This document shows, in pieces, positions 7,020 to 13,682 of a stretch of 64,000 bases of DNA. The translations under genes and the position numbers were made by a program. Origin of the DNA: an uncultured Bacteroidales bacterium. Lineage in GTDB: Bacteria; Bacteroidota; Bacteroidia; Bacteroidales; P3. The notes beneath the pieces are model-generated. The model searched no databases. It worked only from the letters and a program-made list of their open reading frames with translations, and was not told the origin of the DNA. Numbering within the stretch: the first letter of the stretch is position 1; the number at the start of each line of letters is the position of its first letter. The stretch is from positions 1 through 64,000 of the forward strand of contig ONGA01000005.1 in assembly GCA_900317285.1 (NCBI GenBank). The letters are read 5' to 3'.

Positions 7020-8480
7020 ATGACAATTAAAGACCTTGAACCCAAAGAGTTGTGGAGCAATTTCGACGCTCTGACCAAATGCCCCCGTCCCTCGAAACAC
7101 GAAGAGGTTGTGCGCGATTTCCTCGTCAATTGGGCTAAAAAGAACAAAATTGCCTGCCGTGTCGACGGCGTGGGCAACGTCATCATGAGCAAACCCGCCA
7201 CCAAAGGCATGGAGAACGTGCACCCCGTGGTGCTGCAGGCCCACATGGACATGGTTCCCCAGGCCCGTGCCGGCAAGAAGCACGACTTCCTGAAAGACCC
7301 CATCAAAACCAAAATCGTTGGTGAGTGGGTGTATGCCGACGACACCACCCTCGGTGCCGACGACGGCATGGGTGTTGCCGCCATCATGGCTGTCTTCACC
7401 AGCAAGACCGTCAAGCACGGACCCCTTGAGGCCCTCATCACCACTGACGAAGAGACCGGCATGACCGGCGCCTTCGGTCTGAAGAAGGGTGAACTTCACG
7501 GTGACTACCTCCTCAACCTCGACTCCGAGACCGAGGGCGAACTCTACGTGGGCTGCGCCGGCGGTATCGACGCCACCATGTCCATCCCCTACACCACCGA
7601 GAAAGCCCCCAAAGGCATGGTTGCCTACAAGCTCACCATCGGCGGTCTCAAAGGCGGTCACTCCGGCATGGAAATCAACACTGGCCGCGCCAATGCCAAC
7701 AAACTGATGTTCCGCCACCTGCGCTGGGTTGCCGAATGCGGCATCCGTCTTATCAGCGTCGAGGGCGGCAACATGCGCAACGCCATCCCGCGCGACGCCG
7801 AGGTGGTGCTCGCCATGCCCAAGGAGCATGAAAGCTGCATCCTGAAGGAATTCGACAAAGTTGCCGGATGGGTGAAGAAAGAACTTGGCTCCGTTGAGCC
7901 CGACTTCTTCATGAAATATGAGAAAGTGCGCATGAACCCCACCGTCATCTCGGAAGAGGACACCCAGAAAATCATCAACCTCATGATGGTTATCCCCAAC
8001 GGCGTCATCCGCATGAGCAAAGACATGGAAGGCCTCGTCGAGACCTCGCTCAACATCGCCATTACCAAGACCACTTCCGGCAAGACCTTCAGCGTCAAAG
8101 CCCTGTTGCGTTCGAGCGTCGACACCGCCAAGGAAGCCCTTGCCGAGCGTCTTGTCTGCCTCGCCGAACTCTGCGGTGGCAAATGCCAGCTCAGCGGCGC
8201 CTATCCCGGATGGAAACCCAACATGGAAAGCCAGCTCCTGAAGACCATGAAGGCCACCTACAAAAAGCTCTACAAGAAAGAGCCCGCCGTCATGGCCATC
8301 CACGCCGGTCTCGAGTGCGGTCTGCTCGGAGGCAAATACCCCGACATGGAGATGATTTCCTTCGGTCCCACCCTGCAGAGCCCCCACAGCCCCGACGAGC
8401 GCTGCAACATCCCCAGCTCCAAGAAATTCTACGACTACCTCGTGGCCACCTTGGCAGCTATCCCCGTGAAGAAGAAATAA
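7020..8480 (+). CDS. pepD: Aminoacyl-histidine dipeptidase (M20C)
   Basis: This 486-residue protein is a full-length Xaa-His dipeptidase, a zinc enzyme that hydrolyses dipeptides such as carnosine in the cytoplasm. The metal and catalytic motifs are visible: QAHMDM (H75, D77), GADDGMG (D114), TTDEETGM (E144-E145, general base and ligand), a dimerisation domain, and AIHAGLECG near the C-terminus with a late His (SPHSPDE). It has its own promoter and a strong terminator just downstream, so it is probably transcribed alone. It starts MTIKDLEPKELW, a usual family opening. Confidence 0.92.
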   Translation: MTIKDLEPKELWSNFDALTKCPRPSKHEEVVRDFLVNWAKKNKIACRVDGVGNVIMSKPATKGMENVHPVVLQAHMDMVPQARAGKKHDFLKDPIKTKIVGEWVYADDTTLGADDGMGVAAIMAVFTSKTVKHGPLEALITTDEETGMTGAFGLKKGELHGDYLLNLDSETEGELYVGCAGGIDATMSIPYTTEKAPKGMVAYKLTIGGLKGGHSGMEINTGRANANKLMFRHLRWVAECGIRLISVEGGNMRNAIPRDAEVVLAMPKEHESCILKEFDKVAGWVKKELGSVEPDFFMKYEKVRMNPTVISEEDTQKIINLMMVIPNGVIRMSKDMEGLVETSLNIAITKTTSGKTFSVKALLRSSVDTAKEALAERLVCLAELCGGKCQLSGAYPGWKPNMESQLLKTMKATYKKLYKKEPAVMAIHAGLECGLLGGKYPDMEMISFGPTLQSPHSPDERCNIPSSKKFYDYLVATLAAIPVKKK

Positions 8481-8496
8481 TCATTCACAGGCATAC

Positions 8497-8537
8497 AAAG
8501 AGAGACGCCCGCAGAAGCGGGCGTCTCTCTTTTTTTA
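8497..8537 (+). terminator. Rho-independent terminator after pepD
   Basis: A perfect stem AGAGACGCCCGC / GCGGGCGTCTCT with an AGAA loop spans 8501-8528, extends by flanking A-T and G-C pairs, and is followed by a run of seven T. The next gene converges on it, so it may serve both strands. Confidence 0.9.
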
Positions 8538-8548
8538 CTTAATACTCT

Positions 8549-10369
8549 TTACTGGATACCGATGATGAGGCGAATCTTCTCGATATCGCTCTCGCGGCGC
8601 AGCTTGTTGTCCGTATCCGATGCAAGCTCGCCAGCGATGACATTGAGGAAAGCCTCCTGCATCACCAGGATACGGTCGCACTGACGCGAATAACGCCTCA
8701 GATCCTCGTTGTTCGTAATCTCGTCCACTCCCTGATACGCCTTGATCATGCGCGAGTACGCCTTCTGGATATTGCGGAAGGGAATGTCCTTCGACTCGAT
8801 ACGATTCTCGTTGCGCTCCATCATACGCAGTTTGCGCAGCGTGTTCAAGCACAGTGCCTGCATCTCGATGTGGTTGTTGAGGACGGCGAGGAAACTGTTG
8901 CCGCGCTCAACGGTCGAGAAGCTGGGCGTGATGTCGTTCTGCTTGCGCAGCAGACGGTAACCGTTGGTGAGCGTGCGGTCAACCTTGCGGGCGGCGTTGA
9001 GGGAATCGTCGTTGCGCTCGATGTCATTGCGGAGAGCAAAGACATTCATGTAGCACTGCTGCACCTTCATCACCTCGTCGAGCTGCGACTCGTAGCGTGC
9101 GGCGCCCTCCTTGTCCTTGAACGAGGGCACAGGCACCAGCGAGGGCTGGATGTCGCGGTAGGCGGCAGTCACATCGCGGAAGTTGCCCAGCCTGCCACTG
9201 AGGATAGAATCGCTGCGGAGCGTGATCTCCTCCAGCAAGGCATAGTCCTCCATGTAGAGCTGCTGCGCTTCAATGAAGTCCTCAAGATTCTGGATGAAGT
9301 TCAGGCTCTCGGCGTTAGTGGTGAATGCCGGCACCTGGTCCAGGTTGCGCACCACCTCCTTGTACGAGTTCACCACGTCGCGGTACTTCTTGCCATAGAG
9401 GCTGACGATGGACTCGTTGCCCTTGGCAATAGCTGCACGGAGGTCGAGCGTCTGCATGTAACGCTCCTGCACATTGATGACAGTGCGGAGGCGGTTGATG
9501 TAGCTCTCGTACTCCTTGACATCGGCGAACGACACAGGCACGGAGGTCTGCTTGAACACGCGGGAATAGGAGCGCAGCACATCGCTGTTCTCTTTCTCGC
9601 AGCGCACCTTCAGGCGGGCTTTGAAACCATCGATTTGCGACGGGAGCGAATTCTCGCCCAAGACGTTCTCGATGAGGTCGTTCTGGAAAGAATTCAGCTC
9701 GTCCAACTGCGCGAGAGACTCGTCGGTGGCGTGGGTCGTCGAGAGGTCGTACTTGTTGTAGACCATCAGGTAGCTGTAGTACAAATCCTTCAGGGTCTTC
9801 AGCTTCACCTTGTCGGTGATACCGGCGCCGTCGCAGGCGGAGATGATGGTGCGGTGGTGACGGTCGATGTTGCCTTTCAGGTCTGCAGCCTGCTTGTCGC
9901 GAGCTTCCTGCTGGCGACGAGCCTCCTCGATGGCGCGCAGGCGTGCAGCCTCTTTCTCGGCTTCCACGCGCTGCTGCTCCAGGCGGCTGTACTTGATGCT
10001 CATGCGGCCCATGAGGTCGGCGAGACGGCGCAGGCGGTACTCGAAGATGGGATAGTCGGCCAGCACCGTGTTGGAATCAATCCACACCAGGCTGTCGCGG
10101 TGCGGATAGTCGTTCTCGATGGACGAAATCGCCTGTTGCGCCTTGGTACGAAGGGAGACACAAAGGTTTGTCAGTTCCACATAATTACCGTTCTGCGACT
10201 CGACAAACTCGACAGCGGCAGCCGTGTCGTTCACGATGGCGGTGTCGAGACCGTAGTTGGGAAGAATCTCACCCACCGACATCACGACGGGGGTCTTCTT
10301 CGAGGGGCGCTGGGCCATCAAGGCCAGAGGCGTCAGGAACAGAATTGCAACTAAAACAAACCTTTTCAT
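8549..10369 (-). CDS. Periplasmic protein with tandem 68-residue helical repeats
   Basis: The 606-residue protein has a signal peptide ending ALMAQ (residue 20) and no lipobox. Residues 125-170 are a highly charged Glu/Arg/Ala coiled coil. From about residue 265 to 580 I see five copies of a helical repeat with a 67-68 residue period. Markers are QERYM (301), QQLYM (369), QQCYM (437), QALCL (504) and QEAFL (571), each preceded about 23 residues earlier by a V/T-P-x-F-like turn (VPVSF, VPAFT, VPSF, TPSF). I know no named family with this repeat. A scaffold or spacer role in the periplasm is a guess. It lies between pepD (convergent) and the PurF-like gene 31 bases upstream. Confidence 0.75.
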   Translation of the reverse strand: MKRFVLVAILFLTPLALMAQRPSKKTPVVMSVGEILPNYGLDTAIVNDTAAAVEFVESQNGNYVELTNLCVSLRTKAQQAISSIENDYPHRDSLVWIDSNTVLADYPIFEYRLRRLADLMGRMSIKYSRLEQQRVEAEKEAARLRAIEEARRQQEARDKQAADLKGNIDRHHRTIISACDGAGITDKVKLKTLKDLYYSYLMVYNKYDLSTTHATDESLAQLDELNSFQNDLIENVLGENSLPSQIDGFKARLKVRCEKENSDVLRSYSRVFKQTSVPVSFADVKEYESYINRLRTVINVQERYMQTLDLRAAIAKGNESIVSLYGKKYRDVVNSYKEVVRNLDQVPAFTTNAESLNFIQNLEDFIEAQQLYMEDYALLEEITLRSDSILSGRLGNFRDVTAAYRDIQPSLVPVPSFKDKEGAARYESQLDEVMKVQQCYMNVFALRNDIERNDDSLNAARKVDRTLTNGYRLLRKQNDITPSFSTVERGNSFLAVLNNHIEMQALCLNTLRKLRMMERNENRIESKDIPFRNIQKAYSRMIKAYQGVDEITNNEDLRRYSRQCDRILVMQEAFLNVIAGELASDTDNKLRRESDIEKIRLIIGIQ

Positions 10370-10400
10370 CAGTTCCGTATTGTTTTAATGAATTTACAAA

Positions 10401-11825
10401 TCAGTCACCGTAGGAGGAAGCGTCGAAGCAGTGTGTGCAGATGCGCTCCTTGGGCATGCCGATGGCCTCGCAGACATCTTCCACGGTGTTGAATTTCAGG
10501 GTATCCACACCCACGTGCTGGCGAATCACCTCGACCATGCGGTCGTATTCGGGTGTATAGGCGGTCTGGTAGGCGCGGAGTTTCTCTGGAGCGAGAGCGT
10601 TGGCGGGGATGCCCTCCAGCTCTTCGATGACGCGGCGGGTGATGAGCTCACGGTCGGTCTTGGACTCGGAGAAGTTGAGGAAGGTGCAGCCGTGGACCAG
10701 CGGGGGGCAGGAGATGCGGACGTGGACCTTCTTGGCGCCGTAGTCGTAGAGCATCTTCACGTTGTCGCGCAGCTGGGTGCCGCGGACGATGGAGTCGTCG
10801 CAGAAGACCACCTCCTTGCCCTGCAGCATGGCGCGGCTGGGGATGAGTTTCATCTTGGCGACGAGGAAACGGTCGCTCTGGCTGACGGGCATGAAGGAAC
10901 GGCTCCAGGTGGGGGTGTACTTCAGCAGACCGCGCTTGTAGGGAATCTGACGGCCGTTGGAGTAGCCGAGGGCCATGCCGATACCGCTGTCGGGGATGGG
11001 GCTCACGAAGTCGGGGGTGATATCGTCGCGCTGACCCATGATGCGGCCGAGGTTGTAGCGCACCTCTTCGGCGTTGATGCCTTCGTATTCGGTGCAGGGA
11101 TAGCCGTAGTAGATCCAGAGGAAGGAGCAAATCTGCAGTTTCTCTTCTGCCTTGCGGAGCACCTGGATGCCGCCGTCGACGGTGATTTTGACGATTTCGC
11201 CGGGGCCGACGAAATACTCGGTCTCATAGCCAAGGTTGACGTAAGAGTGGCTCTCGCTTGCAACGGCGAAGTCGCGGCCACGGCGTCCCACGACGATGGG
11301 GGTGCGGCCATAGCGGTCGCGTGCGGCGATGATGCCGTCGGGGGTGAGGATGAGCATGGTGCAGCTGCCCTTCACCTGGTTGTAGACATTCTCGATGCCG
11401 GAGACGAAGTCCTTGCCCTGCGAGATGAGGAGGGCGACGAGCTCGGTGGGGTTGGTGCGGCCGATGGAGAGGTCGGTGAACTGCTGGTTCTTGTTGAGGC
11501 AGTCCTGCTCAAGCTCATTGATGTTGTTGATTTTTGAGACGGTGGCGATGGCGAAGCGACCGAGGTGGGAGTTCACCATGACGGGCTGGGCCTCGGTGTC
11601 GCTGATGACGCCGATGCCGACGTTGCCGGTCATTTCCGCAAGATCCTTGGAGAATTTGGGGCGGAAATGGGAGTTCTGGATGTTGTGAATGTTCTGGTGC
11701 GCCTGACCGTTGTCGAAGGTTGCCATGCCGGCACGCTTGGTGCCAAGGTGAGAATGATAATCCGTTCCGTAGAACAGATCGGAGATACAGGGTCGTTCGG
11801 AAACGATGCCAAAGAAACCACTCAT
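10401..11825 (-). CDS. Amidophosphoribosyltransferase-like protein without the Cys nucleophile
   Basis: The 474-residue protein has the PurF layout: an N-terminal class II glutamine amidotransferase (Ntn) domain, then a phosphoribosyltransferase domain with the PRPP motif VVFCDDSIVRGT at about residue 340 and a CTHCF C-terminus. PurF normally exposes Cys as residue 1 after Met removal (MCGI). Here the start is MSGFFG, so the nucleophile position is Ser. I recall the same MSGFFG start in Bacteroides homologues, which suggests a conserved lineage variant rather than an error. It may use ammonia, or act outside purine synthesis. The name purF is withheld for this reason. Confidence 0.8.
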   Translation of the reverse strand: MSGFFGIVSERPCISDLFYGTDYHSHLGTKRAGMATFDNGQAHQNIHNIQNSHFRPKFSKDLAEMTGNVGIGVISDTEAQPVMVNSHLGRFAIATVSKINNINELEQDCLNKNQQFTDLSIGRTNPTELVALLISQGKDFVSGIENVYNQVKGSCTMLILTPDGIIAARDRYGRTPIVVGRRGRDFAVASESHSYVNLGYETEYFVGPGEIVKITVDGGIQVLRKAEEKLQICSFLWIYYGYPCTEYEGINAEEVRYNLGRIMGQRDDITPDFVSPIPDSGIGMALGYSNGRQIPYKRGLLKYTPTWSRSFMPVSQSDRFLVAKMKLIPSRAMLQGKEVVFCDDSIVRGTQLRDNVKMLYDYGAKKVHVRISCPPLVHGCTFLNFSESKTDRELITRRVIEELEGIPANALAPEKLRAYQTAYTPEYDRMVEVIRQHVGVDTLKFNTVEDVCEAIGMPKERICTHCFDASSYGD

Positions 11826-12001
11826 AATGTTTTTTTGTTTTTAAATGATAATATTAATATATTGATAACTATTACGTTGTAAGGTTCACACCCCGAATTT
11901 GAAAGGACAAAAATACAACTTTTTTCCTGTAGAGGAGGCAGTTGGAGAAGTTAAAGGTAGTTAAAAGTCGTTAAAGGTCAAAAGAAATAGAAAAATCTTC
12001 G

Positions 12002-12009
12002 TACCTTTG
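12002..12009 (+). promoter_or_regulatory. Orphan promoter-like -7 box
   Basis: TACCTTTG matches the TAnnTTTG consensus and is followed by a short ATG frame of five codons near 12034 and then no gene on this strand. No good TTTG is found at the expected upstream distance. It may be a remnant of a lost gene or start a short RNA. Confidence 0.3.
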
Positions 12010-12126
12010 CAAGTGCAAAACAAGGAGAAGATTCCATGCGAAAATCAAAATAGAGGCTGATTATCAATAGGATAATTATTACCAGCACTGATTTTCAATT
12101 CAATACACTGCTTTAATTCACAGAAG

Positions 12127-12196
12127 TCTATGGACGGTAGGTCTATGCTAGGTCTATGGTACCTCTATGGTAACTCTATGGTAGGTCTATGGATGA
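12127..12196. repeat. 11-bp tandem array, TCTATGGTAGG-like
   Basis: After a 15-base variant (12127-12141) come consecutive 11-base units at 12142, 12153, 12164, 12175 and 12186: TCTATGCTAGG, TCTATGGTACC, TCTATGGTAAC, TCTATGGTAGG, TCTATGGATGA. On the minus strand the core is CCATAGA. Period and CATAG core match arrays at 40462-40561 and 53743-53829. The rest of 11826-12236 contains no gene that I can support. Confidence 0.75.
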
Positions 12197-12236
12197 TAGT
12201 ATGTCTCTCCTATGTCGTACCTTAGGTGGACCTATG

Positions 12237-13085
12237 TCAATGGGTGGCGAGGAGGGAGGCGATTTGAGTCTCGTCGATGTTGCGGAAATGGTAGGTGGCG
12301 ACGACGGTGTCGGCGTCGAGAAGAAGGACGAGGGGGCGTGCGCCATAGGTGACGCGGAGAAAGAGGTCGCCGGGGAGGTCGGCGGGCTCGATGTAGTGTA
12401 TGCGGGTGGTGTCGATGTCGTGGCGGGAGGCTATGCTGTTGATTTTCTGCTGCGTCATGCGGCAGTAGGGGCAGCCCCGCGTGACGAAGGCAACGAGGTG
12501 GGCATCGCGGCGCTCGAGATGCTGGAGTTGAAGCACCTCCTCGAGGGCCTGGCTGTCGTAGGGCTCATGGGAGGCCCGGAAGTACCAGCTGTCGGGCACG
12601 GAAATCAGGAAGGGCAGGACGAGGAGCGGAGCGACAAGGCAGGAGCCCACGACGCGTGTCAGGCGGTAGGAGTCGGGGGTGCCGTCGAGTTTGTAGTAGA
12701 GGAGGAAGAGCAGGATGAGGAGGGAGTTTTTGAGGAGGGAGGCTGCGGGGGGGAAGTCGGCGAGGTTGCCGAAGCACTGGCAGGAGTCGCTGCGGCCAAC
12801 GAGGAGTGCATAGCAGAGGAAAAGTGAGAAGAGGATGAGGAGCGAGAGGGTGGCTATGCGCATGGTGCGCGGCCAGAGGTTGAAGAGCGTGAAGACGCCT
12901 ATGACGATTTCGGCGCCGATGCAGAGGCGTGCGGCGATGTAGCAGAGGTTGAGTGGCAGGAGGCCGTAGGAGAAGATGTAGAGCTCGAACTGGTCGATGG
13001 CGACCAACTTGGAGAGGGCGGAGAGGATGAAGACCGCCGGCAGGAGGAGTCGAAGGAGGATGACAAGGACTCTTTTAGTGGCCAT
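12237..13085 (-). CDS. MauE/DoxX-like membrane protein with thioredoxin-like C-terminus
   Basis: This 282-residue protein has four N-terminal membrane segments of the MauE/DoxX type, including a CQCFG motif near residue 102, then a fifth hydrophobic segment near 150-165. A soluble thioredoxin-like domain carries GCPYC at about residue 204. Such fusions are thought to pass electrons across the membrane to extracytoplasmic thiols. The gene overlaps the upstream small lipoprotein gene by 11 bases and probably shares a transcript with two Cys-rich lipoproteins, which would make them possible redox partners. A related protein without the CxxC domain is at 54859-55983. The assignment rests on topology and motifs. 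Confidence 0.7.
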   Translation of the reverse strand: MATKRVLVILLRLLLPAVFILSALSKLVAIDQFELYIFSYGLLPLNLCYIAARLCIGAEIVIGVFTLFNLWPRTMRIATLSLLILFSLFLCYALLVGRSDSCQCFGNLADFPPAASLLKNSLLILLFLLYYKLDGTPDSYRLTRVVGSCLVAPLLVLPFLISVPDSWYFRASHEPYDSQALEEVLQLQHLERRDAHLVAFVTRGCPYCRMTQQKINSIASRHDIDTTRIHYIEPADLPGDLFLRVTYGARPLVLLLDADTVVATYHFRNIDETQIASLLATH

Positions 13086-13362
13086 AGGAGCGGCAGCTTA
13101 CCTTGTGTACTTCGACGCGCTCGAGGGTGTGTTCGCCTGTGGAGGGGTCGGTGACGTGGCGTTCCTCGGCCATCTCGGTGATGTCGTCGCAGTCGATGCC
13201 GTCGGTGCCGATGATGCGGAGGGTCTCGTCGGTCTGGCCGTCGCCGGGGAGGTCGGTGAAGACGCACTTGCACTGGGTGTCCTTATGGCAGGAGGTGAAG
13301 GCGAAAGCGCAGAGGGTGAGGCTGAGGACCAGGACGACAGGCGAAAGTTTCTTGGCTATCAT
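13075..13362 (-). CDS. Small Cys-rich lipoprotein
   Basis: A 95-residue protein with a signal segment ending in FTSCHK (lipobox Cys at about residue 25), then QCKC and two further cysteines. It resembles the small lipoproteins at 5258-5467 and 13393-13653 in having Cys-(His/Ser)-Lys at the lipobox followed closely by Cys-x-Cys. The C-terminus contains VTDPSTGEHTLERVEVHK. It overlaps the MauE-like gene by 11 bases. Function unknown. Confidence 0.65.
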   Translation of the reverse strand: MIAKKLSPVVLVLSLTLCAFAFTSCHKDTQCKCVFTDLPGDGQTDETLRIIGTDGIDCDDITEMAEERHVTDPSTGEHTLERVEVHKVSCRSYGH

Positions 13363-13392
13363 GGCTGTATGGTGTTTTATTTGTTAACGTGA

Positions 13393-13653
13393 TTATCTGT
13401 CGATGTCGAATTCGTAGTCGGTGCAGAGGAGAGTGTCGTTGATGCGGTTGTCCTGCGGGTCGTGGTAGGCGTAGACATTGATGTCGTCGCAGGAGCCGGA
13501 CTCGATTTTGATGATGCGGACAGTGGAGCCGCGAGTCTCGGAAAGGACGGAGCAGCGGCAGGTCTTCTGCTTGGAGCAACCGACGAGCAGGGCCGTGGAG
13601 AAGCACAGCACTGCGGCAAAGGCGATGATGGAACGGATATTTATTTTCTTCAT
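13393..13653 (-). CDS. Small Cys-rich lipoprotein
   Basis: An 86-residue protein with signal segment and lipobox LLVGCSKQK (Cys at about residue 26), followed by TCRC, and two later cysteines. It is the third member of the small family in this window and lies 30 bases upstream of the 13075-13362 member, in the same orientation. Paired cysteines after the anchor suggest a disulfide or metal site. Function unknown. Confidence 0.65.
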   Translation of the reverse strand: MKKINIRSIIAFAAVLCFSTALLVGCSKQKTCRCSVLSETRGSTVRIIKIESGSCDDINVYAYHDPQDNRINDTLLCTDYEFDIDR

Positions 13654-13682
13654 AAGGTCCTGTATGTTATCGCGTTATTATT

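Noticed and set aside
6996..8387. Minus-strand open frame of 463 codons over pepD
   Set aside because: Shadow of a clear M20C enzyme with intact catalytic residues; no homology of its own.
12127..12196. CRISPR array
   Set aside because: Units are 11 bases with no spacers; the same holds for 40462-40561 and 53743-53829.
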